Shown one piece after another: positions 21,601-33,195 of a DNA stretch of 64,000 nucleotides. A program made the translations under genes and the position numbers. Source of the DNA: Pyrenula massariospora (taxonomy: Eukaryota; Ascomycota; Eurotiomycetes; Pyrenulales; Pyrenulaceae); the NCBI GenBank assembly GCA_021030905.1, contig JAGFMI010000005.1, positions 1,860,001 to 1,924,000 of the forward strand, written 5' to 3'. The notes beneath the pieces are model-generated. The model saw only the letters and a program-made list of their open reading frames with translations, did not search any database and was not told where the DNA came from. Each line of letters starts with the position of its first letter. Position 1 is the first letter of the stretch.

Positions 21601-22874
21601 ATTCGTGGAGCTTTTTCAAGTCCAAGGTGTACGGTGGGCGAGGGAGCACGGGAGGATGGTGCGATTTCGTGTCAGAGTCTCCCACGTCTCGAGAGCGAGA
21701 GGCTCAACAAGCTATATAGTTTTAGAATCTAAAAGAACAGCCTTGTTAATTTCAAGTATTAGTTTTCTCGTCCTTGAAAAAAGACTACCACGCTTCGATC
21801 ACGGAGCCTCGCGCAAGGCTTTAGGATCTGCTTCTGCTGAACAGTACGTCAGCCTGAGTGTGCGGCTTAACTTGGTCGAATGACAGAACTTGGCAAGGCT
21901 GTCAATTCCACTTGGTTGTTCTCTCCATGTGCCGCACGTCCATGTAGTCAGCAGCAGCCTGACAAGATGTCCGGTCCAATCGGAAGGACTGGTTACGGTC
22001 GATGGCGGAGAATGTACCGTAAGCTATGTTACACAGAGCGGGAACGCCGGGCCTACAAACTGGTATCGGCGCAGGCATTCAAATTCGAAGCTCCTATATC
22101 TCTACTTGATGTAAATACCTGGAGGAAGGACTTCTTAGAGACTCGGGCATGCCACACAGGCGATTAGCATACAGCCACAGTAGCAACCATTCCTCGAAAT
22201 CATCTGCAGACAAAACATTGTCACTTCACGGCTAGGCATCCATCAGATACCACCGACAATACGTGGTCTCCTAGTCCTTCTAGATAGTCCAGCGACTGTC
22301 AAAGGTGCGGGATATCTTGCTTCACGACGCTCAACCGACAGACCAGCGTCTGCTCATCAATACCCGTATGCGGAGCCGTAAGTCTCAGGTCTTGTTTCCT
22401 GGGAATTTTCGGGATTCTACTGACGTTCTCTACGATAATTATATAGGCAGTTTTATAGCGCTAACAAACGACGATGGGGGTGCACAGTCATTTGTCCTGC
22501 TCGGTTTCGGCTCCAAGCTTTTACTAGGGGCCATGATCCTGTGTCAGTTCGTCTAGTTAAGCATAGCGGGCACTTCCTAGCGCGTCTTTGCTACCCATAG
22601 AGACGGGCTCGGAAGACTCGCTTAGCGACTCAGCCTTGAAACCCTTCATTTGCGCAGGTGGGGGCCGCTGAAGGAGCAAATCGATCTTGCGAATGTGCGG
22701 ATGGACCGTTTGACGGTCCACCAGGCTAAAATAGCTAGATGAACTTGCCTTAGCTGTGCATCGACTTAGAAATGGACATCTCCTGCACACATTTATCATG
22801 GAACTTGTCCCTCTCGGTTTTACTCAGGAGTCGCCTCTCCTCGGCGACTAAGGACTACATAGTCCAGAAAGACC
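21601..22874. other. Divergent intergenic region with possible gene remnant
   Basis: 1.27 kb upstream of both the DUF7730 and DUF3176 genes. A splice-like arrangement lies at about 22378-22454 (GTAAGT donor, TACTGAC branch, TATAG acceptor), flanked by open frames, but no start-to-stop gene could be assembled. A short dyad is at 22702-22720. Confidence 0.4.
22702..22720. repeat. Short perfect dyad (8-bp arms, 3-nt spacer)
   Basis: TGGACCGT and ACGGTCCA flank TTG. It lies 155-173 bp upstream of the DUF3176 start codon. It could be a regulator site; a chance palindrome of this size is also possible. Confidence 0.4.
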
Positions 22875-25073
22875 ATGCCTTCCAACGGCCAATACTCACA
22901 GCTTCCGCTTCAACATATCTCTGGACTGAACCCAGACCATTCACTTAATACCGGTGCGCCAGTCGGCAGTGAGGTAGATGACACGTTTCCCACCAAACCG
23001 AATTCTTCGGATGGAATAGTGCGACCCCAGAGAAGCTCACGGCAAAACTTCTCGCAGTGGCTCGAGAGCGGTTGGAGCGGAGAGGCTTTGTTCTGGTTCA
23101 TCGGGACAATAGCACTAATTGCCATCATTATTATCTTTGTTGTCTTTGGCAATGAAAACATCGAGAAATGGCACTCCAGGCTGGAAATCTCAACCGTCAT
23201 CAGTGCCTTGGTGACCGCCGAGCTGATGGCGCTTCTTGTCCCGTTATCAAACTGTATGAGTCAAGTGAAATGGTTATGGTACCGGAGAGGAGCTCGAACT
23301 ATCAATGGCATGCAATATTTTGACGATGCTAGTCGTGGAGGACCGCTCTACAATTTCATGCTATTTTGGAAACTTCGAAAATTGTGAAGAAACTTTTCAC
23401 GATCATGCAATGGCCGATACTGATTGTTCCAGGGATTTCGCGCTAATTGGCGCTGCAGCCTTCATTCTCGCTCCCATTGTTGGACCGGCAGCCCAAGAGT
23501 CCGTTGCGACTCCATTACGAAAAGTGACGGCAGACAATGCACGCATTCCACGATGTGTGATATATGATGCAAGCAACAACGCTAATACAGGTACAGACAG
23601 GATTGGTAAGTCTTGAATCATGGCTTGATAATAGTGTCAATCAATCCCTTCAATCATCGATAGTTAGATAGTTGAGTTACTAACAGCCTGCAGTGGGTTT
23701 AGTCCAGAACTCTGCTAATGAAAGCATATATGACTTGAATACCGTGGAGCCTACTGTGAAGTCAGCCGTCATTGATGGTCTATACAAAGAGTCCGTCAGT
23801 CCGTCCGCTGTCGAAAGCGACTGTCCCACTGGAAATTGCACATTCAATCCATACACATCGCTCTCAGTTTGTTCCTCTGTGGATGATGTGACATCCACCA
23901 TTGTCAAGGATTGCCCCCGTGGAAAAGAAGATGAGTTGAGATCTGGATGCACCTACACTGTAGCCCCTCTCAAAGACAAGCCCACATTCCTCGCTAGAAA
24001 CATGTCCTCGGAATTATCCGAGACGTTGTTCATTGGCGCAAGCAGTCCGCAACTCAATCCTTCAATGGACCCGAATACCCTTGTCGACTTCTACGTTATT
24101 TACTATTCAAATCTAAGCTCCGTAAATGACTTAGACAGACAAGTGAACTGGACTTCCGAGCTAAGAGCCATAAAAGGATCGCTTAATCTGTGTCTCCAAA
24201 CCTTTCAAACAAACACTACATTTGGATCCACCAATACCGAAGAGATTAGCCGTCAGACGAATCTTAAGTGGACTATGGAAAGCGCAACAGTTCCGTGGAC
24301 TTCATTCCAGACAATAGGAACAAAAGGTGCGAATGATCCCACCAGATACTGGATGTCAGAACTTGCCCTTCCAAGTTTCCGCACATACCTGGCGGTGGAA
24401 GTCTTCACAGGCGGAGCCCAGATGGGAAATTTTAGATCACCAACTGCAAACCTTAACCTGAATACCTACACATTTGACGCGGCTCATGCTCTGGCCAAAA
24501 GCATCTACAACTCCACGCAGAATGGCACAACTGGTGATAGAACTCCTCATCCTATACCGAAAGGCACAGCAGGCGTCGAGACCCTTCTCGACAACCTCGC
24601 TGTCAGCATGTCCAACGCGTAAGTCCTCTGCCTCACCACCAAACCCCTTCCTTTCCATTCCCCCTTTCCCCATTCTCCCTCCCAAATCTCCCCACCTCAT
24701 CATCCCTCCACCTCCACCGCCCAAACCATCATCCCTCACTAACCCCTCCCCTCCCAGCCTTCGCACATCCTCCGACTACCAAAACACCACCCTCGGCACC
24801 TCCTCCCACTTCGAGCAATACATCCGCGTCAAATACCCCTTCCTCATCCCCGCGATCCTGCTCGACGTCCTCGCTCTGCTCTTCTTGCTCCAGACCGCCT
24901 TTGCCCGCCCCCGCGATGTGCCGGTGTGGAAGCACTCGCAGCTCGCTGTTTTAAGGGCGCTGGACCCGAGGTTGAGAGATGTGGGAGGGGGGGAGAGGGT
25001 GAGGCTAAGGAGGGAGGGCGAGGGTGGGGAGTGGCGGTTGGGTGGTGGGGGGGGAGAGGGGGTGGTTCGGTAG
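22875..25073 (+). CDS. DUF3176 multi-pass membrane protein
   Basis: Four exons: 22875-23383, 23433-23605, 23694-24618 and 24758-25073, with introns of 49, 88 and 139 nt and frame kept throughout, giving about 640 residues. Family marks: membrane segment FWFIGTIALIAIIIIFVVFG (~73-92), TAELMALLVPLSNCMSQVKWLWY (~115-138) with FDDASRGGPLY, then GAAAFILAPIVGPAAQES, the conserved SDCPTGNCTF, and the C-terminal membrane segment FLIPAILLDVLALLFLLQTAF followed by VPVWKHSQLAVL. Several NxS/T sites (NESI, NMSS, NLSS, NTTF, NGTT) lie in the large loop, consistent with an extracytoplasmic position. DUF3176 proteins are common, fungus-specific and of unknown role. The last ~30 residues are Gly/Arg/Glu-rich and come from the G-rich stretch after 24930. 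Confidence 0.85.
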
Positions 25074-26492
25074 GAAGGGGGAGGGTGGTTTGTGGATTGG
25101 TAGGTTGGGCCTAGAAATTCTGAATGGAATAATTGAATACACTTAATTGAAGGTATTATTATTTTCCGGAAACGGGCAATCCCACGGTGTTTTGGTAGAG
25201 TCTCGAACTTGTGACGGAATGCGAGATAGTGTCATAGTATGATTCTAATGGATGATATAATTTAGAAGGAATGTAAAATTAACGTGCCCGTTACAACTAG
25301 CAATGAGGAAGGACCTACAGTTTTCCAGACACAGGAATTTTTTTTGGTCGTTCGTTGGTTGTTAGACTCACAGTGGCCACCCAGAGGTAGCTCAGTTACT
25401 CATATAAATTAGGCATACAAATAGATCCATTTAAGCATATTCTAACCATTTTTCAGCCTCCCGCTAAAGCCTTACGGAAGCCGAAGTCTCCAACCCTGTG
25501 ACATGTGAAGAAGCCTGACTATTCGTCCAGGGCGCAAATTCCATGCCGGTACCTCGTACTTCTTCCTGCGCCCCATGTCACCGAAATCCTTTACTCTTGC
25601 AATCCAGGCTCTTCGTCTCAATGAAGCTTAAATTCTAGTCCCCCCCCCAACTCTGGCGAGGGGCGGGGGCAAGCCTTTTCTGGAAACAATTAAAGACAAT
25701 ACACATGCAGGAGTCACTCGCCCATAGCCCAATAGGAACAGCGAGCCTCTTCAAAACCCACAGCGCGTCGAGCCGAGCTACCGCGCCGCTCGAGGATCTG
25801 ATCCGTCAGGCGTCGCTCCGCAACGCGAGGTGACGACCAGCTACAGCTACCTACGTCGGGGAGCTGTTTGACGCGTTGCGTGGCGTAGCAGGCGTGGCGT
25901 CTGCTGCTGAGGACAGCCTGCGGGATTGGATTTGACGAGGTGTACGCGGTTCTGTGGTGCGGTGAGGATCGCGGCGGAAACGACGGGGGGGCCTGAGACG
26001 GGAATGGAGACGGCCTCGGTAAGGTTAACGCTGGGGGGCGACCGCGCCGATGACGATATCTAGTAGTCCTAAGGTGTATTGCGTTGGAGGGGTCTCTGCG
26101 GTTTTGAGGGCCGTCCTTGATGTGGTAGGCTTGTTTTGGTGGTAAAGAGGCGTTTAGAACACTGTTTCTGATCGTATGTAAAGGAAAGCTAAAGCGATAA
26201 ATTTCTGGGGGCATCTGCTGGTGATTTGGAATGGGGGACAGACGAAACTCTGGAGTACTTAACACCATGCGCTGGGGTTGGGCTCTCAGTCCCTCATTGG
26301 GAAGATGATAGACGTTTTAGTCTTCCCAACGTTGTATAGGTTCCATCGTCAAGACCTCGTACAATTTGTAAACACCACAATGTCGGAAGTGTATTTGTAG
26401 AATATCTAGCGCCGTTCATAAGCTGGGTTCGTATCGAATCAGGACGGGTGAATAGATAATTGAAGGTCGGTCAGGCGGCACATGAAGTTAAG
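25074..26492. other. Convergent intergenic region, no gene supported
   Basis: 1.4 kb. AT-rich at 25130-25460, then a C-run (about 25641-25649) next to a G-rich stretch. A 184-codon frame on the minus strand (25714-26268) is Pro/Ser/Arg/His-rich without a recognisable domain and is treated as chance. Confidence 0.45.
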
Positions 26493-29400
26493 CTAGACCT
26501 TTGACGACTTCTCGTTTCGAGATGTAAGCTTTGAAAGGAATCCTTTGAATCTGTGGCGCTTCCCGTGCGGCGGACTGGCTGCTTCAGTGTCCAGATCTGG
26601 CCTAGTTTGCTGAAGAGAGCAAGCTCCAATTCCGCATTGGCACTCCATTGCCTCATCAGGAAGGAGAAAGGCACCTTTCTCCCTCATCAGTGTGTCTAGC
26701 CTTCGGAGCTGTTCTGGATGGTCGTGAAGTCTCTCATGAACGTAGAATAAGGGTGAATGGACTGCGATACTGCAGTTCCTGCTCCACGGATGGACGGTCT
26801 CCGTGAAAGATTTTTTGAGGTTTACGCCATGAGAAACGAGAAGGTATGCAATCCCTGTCCACGCCTCAGCGTCTAGCACAACTGTCAAGTCGTCCTCTTC
26901 GAGCGCTTCCATATAGTCTCGATCAGGTTCTGTAAGCATTTTTTCTACCAAAAAGGAAATCCAGGGAGTAAAGTGAGTATTGTGCATCCTATCGCCTTCC
27001 CAGCAGCCGAACCGGCTCAGCACTGAGGACTCAAACAACTCATTTGGGTCAGAGCCGCAATCTAACAACATCTTGATGATATGAGGGAGTGCTGCAGCCG
27101 AGTAGGAGCTCCATCTGCCCTGCAGACTGTTTCTGCCGCGCCATGGGATAGCGCTCCGATTCTCGCGCGGCACGATTCCGTAATAGAGAAGTGGGTACCC
27201 CTTTTTCCTTATTGAATCATAGCCTCGTTTCACCACTTTTGCCTCTACATAAAAGTAGAGTTCTTCTTGAAGAGCGAATGACATGAAATTATCCTCGCCT
27301 AAGAAATCTTTCCCGTCCCCCTCTTGAGGTTCCGACAAGGTCCAATGTGTGATTCTGCTGTCTCGTGGCATGAGAGTGGGATGTGATATCCCAAGAGCAT
27401 TCATCACGGCGTCGAGCTCATCCAGGATCAAGACCCCAAGGTTTTGGACTGTTGAGTTCGCTATGTTGATGCGCCTAGCATAGCTTAGCAGTTCTACAAC
27501 ATTCTCCCAAACTTTAACATTGTTGTCATACCATACCATCTTCAGTCGGAGGACACATAAACGCATGAGCACGATGTCAGTATTCGCGTTAAGAGGGACT
27601 TCAGACAAGGATGGGAGAACGCTACCCCAAACGGAGCGCCGATCAAAGAATTCCTTGGCAGTTTGATGGATAAAATTGACAAAATTTTTAGTTCCTGGGC
27701 CTTTCCCAGGTATGCTGGCCTTTGACTGAGAGGGCCGCGCCTCTAGAAGGCCGGCACATCGAGCCTTCAAGCGACCTCTCATGTACTGTTCCTTTGCTTC
27801 AATTTCAGCGTCACTGAGATATCTGTGCCTTTTGCCAAACATCGGAAGACTGTCGTGTTCAGACAGCCACAGATCAAGGAGTGACAAGGGTTGCACTGCG
27901 GAATGTACGACTCTGAAGAATAGCGAAGCCGTTTCTCGATAATCCTTTCTCACGTCTTCTAGCATACGCATGTAGAGGCCCTTCTTCCCCCCAAGCTCCG
28001 GCGGTATACTTTTGACATATGCATGTAGCTCTGACAATGTATCTCGATTGGTGAGTCCATCCATGAGTTTTTCGACGACCAGTTTCACCCACAAGAAGAC
28101 ACCAGATGCTTTGCCGACGATATCCTGGATCAATGCTTCCGTCCGCTCAGGTTCTTCATCGCGTAACGTAGTCATCCTCTCATTGATACCAAGATATCCT
28201 CGTACATATTTGGCGATGTCCTGGTTTGTGAGATCTTCCAGTTTAATATGGGGATATTGGCCAAAAGTATCCTCAAAAACATTATACGGTCTACTCGAAA
28301 CGCAGATCTTGACCCCCAGATGCCCGGTGAGACCATGGAAAAGCTTCGCGATCTCTCGGTGACCTGCCATACGAGTTTCAGCCTTTTCAGCCTTTTCTTC
28401 GTCGGCTATTGGATCAGTGCTACTTATGTGAGTAGTCTCCACATATTCGATGCTGTACTCATCTAGGCCGTCCACAAAGAGAAACAGGCGAAATGAGTCC
28501 GACGTCAAAGCGAAAATTGTGGAGAAGGCCTTTTTGAGGCCAGAGAGCGTCCATTGAAAATCAGGTCGAGTAAGAGAGTGAATATCGTCGTACATGTGGC
28601 CAAAAAGAGTACGAGTAAACTTTGGACACTGGTCCAAGATTTGATAGAGCAGTGTCCGAATTAGGCCCTCGAGGGTTTTTTGAAGTCGAGACATACCTCG
28701 ATCATATAAAAAGACGCCGGCAACGACGAGACTGTTGTCGGAAGCCCATACTTGAAGTTGCCTACGAAGTTTTGGATCTTGATAGACCTTTTTCATGAGC
28801 GTTGATTTACCAGAACCTGCCTTTCCACTAAGCCAGAAAAGTCGTCCGTCATCGCTGTGAATCCAGTCTCTGAACTTGAAGCCTTCTGTATAATTTATTT
28901 CATCTTTGCTGTCATCGAGAAGCCATTCAAAAGTCCTCATGTGAGGTACGTCAATAGTCTCCTCCCTATCGTTAATTGCACTGAACGTGAGGGCTTGCAG
29001 AATCGCTAGTGCTATTGAGTACATTTAGACCGCAACCGACAATTGTAAACGACTTACCTTGACCCTTTTCACGATCGCCTACAACCGATGAGTCAGTGAT
29101 AAAGCTTAGAATGAGACGAGTATAGGCAAACGAAATTCAATTAACGAAAATGTTACCTATTGTTTGGTGCTGGAATGATGCACCAGATCAGGATTCTCCA
29201 AATATAACGCCGAGGCCAACGGTGTGTCAGAGATGTACCCTATTGCTTACCTATTAATCCTTCTTCTACGAGGATCTCGATGGACCGGGCCACCCTTTTG
29301 AAACCGATATCTGAGGCATCTTTGAATTTACACATATCCATGTGATTGGCTGGGATGCTATTCTTTTGCACGTTAAACCCGTCAACGGTGGCAGAATGCT

Positions 29401-30564
29401 CGGGTACTATCTTCAAGGAGGTCAGAGAAGGAGAGTTTGGAAGGCGATAGATTTACCGGTCCAATTCCAGTGGGATTTTCTTCGAAAAAGCATGCTATTG
29501 GTAATTTCTCGCTGATGGAGGCGAAAGAACTGCGCTGTCTTTCCAGGATCTGCGAGTCCTGCTCAAGAGCCTCGAGGAGCTTGTCATTGGGTTGTCGAAG
29601 TCCAAATTTTACGATGGCTGAGACAAGGTCAGCGATGCCAGTCTTAGAACTCCCTCGATGCGGAGTCCCGAGAAATACCTGTAAGCATTAGTATATAATG
29701 ATACCTTTGAGGTCCAGGGACACAATTCGTTACCGATATCCACCCAGCGGCCACCCCGCTAAGTTTTGGTAACGAAACATGTCTGTGGGCCTCGCATCGG
29801 TAGGAAAAGTCTCACCACCCCACGCGTGTACGAATAGATTGCGCCTAAGCGGGGATTTTGTCCAGTATGCAAGTACTGGGCCGAGCGGATTAGTGCCTAG
29901 AGAATCAATTTAAACTAGCAGTCTTGCAAGGGGTTTGGTGAGTCAGACCTCCTTGATCACAAGACCTCCGAGACTGTGTCCGACAAAGACAATTGGTCTG
30001 GCTCGCTACCCTCGGGGGTTAGCTTATTTTCAAATGGAAAGGACAAGCATAGTAAACCTCTTGCGGCCTCTTGCGTATACGGTCTAAGTCTGCAAGGAGA
30101 TTTTCTGAATGCGCGAAGATACTGGCTTGACTAGAGAACCTGAAGGCGTGTGCGATAGAGCTGTCGTAGCCCCATGTGATGATTCGGCAAGCCCTGAGGT
30201 CGCCGTGGGGCAACAACTCCTTCGGCCAGCATGTCTTGTCTTCAATTTCACCAGAGATGTGAGTTTCCATTGTCCCTAAGAATATCGCGAGCGCTATGAA
30301 GCTCACCTTTTGTCCATGTATTAATACGATCACCGCGAAGGCCGTGGACGAGTACTATACTGTCCTCTTGTCAGATCTCGTACTCAGTGTTAAACTCAGA
30401 CAAGGCTTGTAGACAGAGTCGTTGCCGAAGTATTTCGATGACCACTACTACCGAAACTTTCGCCACCGAACTCCAACTCTAAGCCTCATCAAGGTAGCTA
30501 CGCACTCTGCGTCACAGTCCTCGTTGCTGCCGGATGCAAGGATTTCTTCTCCAAGAGATGACAT
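26493..30564 (-). CDS. Fungal NLR-like protein: alpha/beta hydrolase (SERAC1/PGAP1-like) fused to NACHT NTPase
   Basis: Exons by splice signals and phase: 30364-30307, 30275-30058, 30005-29949, 29896-29816, 29678-29457, 29410-29251, 29078-29058 (21 nt) and 29011-26493. A first exon 30564-30502 is probable but not certain. The total is about 1,130 residues. The N-terminal ~290 residues form an alpha/beta hydrolase: VLVHGLRGDRINTWT, the nucleophile elbow VGHSLGGLVIKE with Ser at ~124, and VFLGTPHRGSSKTG. The NACHT NTPase follows with Walker A GKAGSGKST (~356) and Walker B LFLFVDGLDEY. The C-terminal ~500 residues show only weak ankyrin-like pieces (IIKMLLDCGSDPNELF, IAYLLVSHGVNLK). This layout is known among fungal NLR-like proteins, in which the effector hydrolase is thought to be controlled by NACHT oligomerisation. 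The catalytic Ser and the NTPase motifs are intact, so it is probably functional. The ligand is unknown. Confidence 0.85.
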
Positions 30565-31517
30565 GGTGATACGATCTGAGCCACCAGGCAGGCTAGCTCC
30601 ACTTGCGAGTAATCAAGCCGAACAGATGCTTTATAAGTGAATGAGAGGCATGGTGCAATGGTACTGAGGCGAAACTCAGAGACAGAAGTCGCTGGCAAAC
30701 TACTTACCAAAATATTCGGCGGCACCAAGCTGTCTCAGGCTGAAAGGTTTTCAGGTTGGCTCGGTGACGTGGGTGGCTCCCGAAGAATGGCCTTCCCTGG
30801 GCCATCAGCCACAAGCCGCAGCTTGTAATAGGTCCATTGTGCCAAAGATTATTCCAGCCACCATTCGGATTAAGCTATCTGTTGTCGAAGGGCACAGCTC
30901 GAGCCCGGGCCGCTGAGACGGAATTTTTGCTATAGTTTAAGCTGGCCATTGCGCGCTAAGAAGCTTTACTTCTCGGGAGCTATCGTTAGGATGATTTTCA
31001 AGTACGCATTTCCCATTCTACGCAACCAACGCATTCGCGGGGCTATACTGATAGATCAATTGGTGCTCGGCGATGAAAAGTCATATCAAGCTTGTGGACC
31101 ATTATAGGTACAAGAACTCGGGAGCCTCGGAAGTTGCCGCTTCCGGAGTTCGGGATTAACGGCCGCAAGAGTGAGTCACGGTCGAAGGATTTTGTGCTGG
31201 AAAGGCGACAGAGAAATCTAGGGCGGATAGAAATGTTAAGAGGCGGTACGTCGACGGGAATCTTTTCATCATCATCGTGTAAAGCTGTATGAAGATCTAA
31301 GAAAAGGTAAACGAGCTCGCTCTTCCATATCCGGATACTGTCTCTGTATCCCGGATTCTTCTCTTTTCTTGCTTCTACTCCATGCTCTTAGAACACGCCA
31401 GATATTTTCAAGCCGTAGAACCATACTCAGTCTGCAACATGACCATCCAAAACATCGCTGTATTTTACGCATGCTCTTATTCACACTACAACGTTCTAAC
31501 ATGACCTATCTATCAGG
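30565..31517. other. Divergent intergenic region (NLR-like gene / methyltransferase gene)
   Basis: 950 bp. Short open frames on both strands, none with domain content. It must hold both promoters; the true 5' end of the NLR-like gene may also lie here. Confidence 0.45.
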
Positions 31518-32703
31518 ATGTTCGGCAACTACCTATCTCACTTGAAAACCCTAGCGGACGAGCCTTCCGCCAATCCAACCATGAAGAACAAAATGAAGAA
31601 GTCCTCCACCGCTTCGGCCAAGGCGAAGGAAACTCCTAGCAATCCTACGACATCCACCTCCTCTGCCCCCTCTGACCCAACATTCCGCAACTACACCCCC
31701 ACCCAAGCCCAGACCTACGCCACATCCCGTGGTTCCTACCCGCCCGCCCTCTACGACTTCATCCGCACCCACCACGCCTCGACCGGCGGGAAGTTCGGCA
31801 TACTCCTCGACGTCGGCTGCGGCCCCGGAAACGTAACGCGAGACCTCGCACCCTGGTTCGAGCAAAGCATAGGCGTCGATCCGGGCGAGGAAATGGTCCG
31901 GGAAGCAACCCGAGTCACGCACGAACTCGAAGAAAAAGGCGACGCCCCCTGGAAGCCCGGGAGCGTGCGGTTCGTCGTTGGCGACGCCGGCACCCTCGCC
32001 CAAACCCCAAATCTCAACCTCGAAAAAGGCTCCGTCGACCTCATCGTCGCGGGCATGGCCGTAAGGCCCCCCTTCCCTCACCCCAGCTAAACCCCAAACC
32101 CCAAACCACAATCTAACTCCCCACCCACCTTTCTAGGCGCACTGGTTCCCCCACCCCCCCTTCTACGCCTCCGCCGCGCACCTCCTCCGCCCCACCTCCG
32201 GCACCCTCGCCCTCTGGACCTGCGCCTCCTTCTACGTCCACCCGCACACCACCCCGCACGCCGCGGAAGTCCAACACCTCCTCTCCGAACTCGAAGACTC
32301 CACCCTCGCCCCTTACACCCTCCCGCAGAACACCCTCTCCCGTAACCTCTACCGCGATCTGCCCCTCCCATGGACCCTCAGCCCCGCCGACGAGGACATA
32401 TCTCGCAAACTCCCCCAATCCAGCTTCGTATACAAGACCTGGAACGCCAACGGACACGTAGACCCCGGCGAGCATTTCCTCGGCGCAAAGCTGCAGAGCG
32501 TGGCAGAGCTGGAGGCGAGTCTGGGGACGGCGAGCATGGTGACGCGGTGGCGGGAGGCGAATCCGGAGCTGGCGGGGACGGAGGAGGGGGATTGCGTGAA
32601 GGTGTTGGGGCGGAGGTTGAGGGAGTTGGTTGGGGAGGAGAAGTTTGAGACTGGGGCGGGGGTTGCGGTGGTTTTGATTGGGAGGGCGGCGGAGGGGGAG
32701 TGA
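31518..32703 (+). CDS. SAM-dependent methyltransferase (trans-aconitate methyltransferase / CRG1-like)
   Basis: Exons 31518-32060 and 32137-32703, with a 76-nt phase-0 intron (junction AGMA/AHWF), 369 residues. A Lys/Ser/Thr-rich head of ~55 residues precedes the class I methyltransferase fold: FRNYTPTQAQTYATSRGSYP, motif I LLDVGCGPGNVTRDLAPWF (~98-116), the acidic SAM-ribose position in IGVDPGEEMV, VGDA (motif II), and VDLIVAGMAAHWF, the family-typical AHWF box. Relatives (Tmt1, Crg1) methylate small acids such as trans-aconitate or cantharidin-like toxins in the cytosol. The exact substrate cannot be inferred. The coding strand is C-rich to about 32480 and G-rich from there to the end, the sharpest composition switch in the window. 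Confidence 0.85.
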
Positions 32704-33195
32704 TGGGGTGGATGGGGAAGGTTTTTGGATGAGGGAGACTCCTGGTTTCAAGGTACGAGATTGGATGGGGCTTAGGTAGGGGTAGAGGTAGGGCTGTTGA
32801 TATAGGAAAGAACGCGAGGAGGAGCGGTCGAGCTCAAGGTATAGTAAAAGAAAAGTTTTACGTGGATCAAGTGCCTTTCAAAATGTTCTTGCACGGTGAA
32901 GGATGTCAATTAGGTGGAGAAGATTGCATTCCGTAGTCAAAGCCTATTATACACTTCTGCGCTCCTCCTCGGAGCGTCGTGGTTCAGAATGCACTTCCCC
33001 CGTCCATCCCGTTTGAGATCCCCAACCATAGATGACTAAACTGGACAACAAGAATTAAAAGACTTGCCAGCAAGGCGAGGCCAGGAAACGATCCTTGAGA
33101 GCCTAGCCTAGCAGCGTCGGGACTGTAGACACGCAGGCCAGTGGTAAGCCGAGTGCAAGCCCGTGAGAAAAGCAACGCCTTAAACTCATCCCACC
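32704..33195. other. Convergent intergenic region
   Basis: 3' flanks of the methyltransferase gene and HRP1. The G-rich stretch continues to about 32830. No gene seen. Confidence 0.5.

Noticed and set aside
24620-24757. Coding continuation through the C-rich stretch in the DUF3176 gene
   Set aside because: It is bounded by GTAAGT and CCCAG, and splicing gives the family-consistent SNALRTSSDY junction.
25714-26268. 184-codon minus-strand frame as a gene
   Set aside because: Pro/Arg/Ser/His-rich, no domain, no splice partner, and located in GC-biased sequence that tends to lack stops by chance.
31551-32751. Long minus-strand frames opposite the methyltransferase gene
   Set aside because: Gly/Val/Glu- and Arg/Pro-rich shadows of a GC-rich gene whose + strand encodes a full methyltransferase fold.
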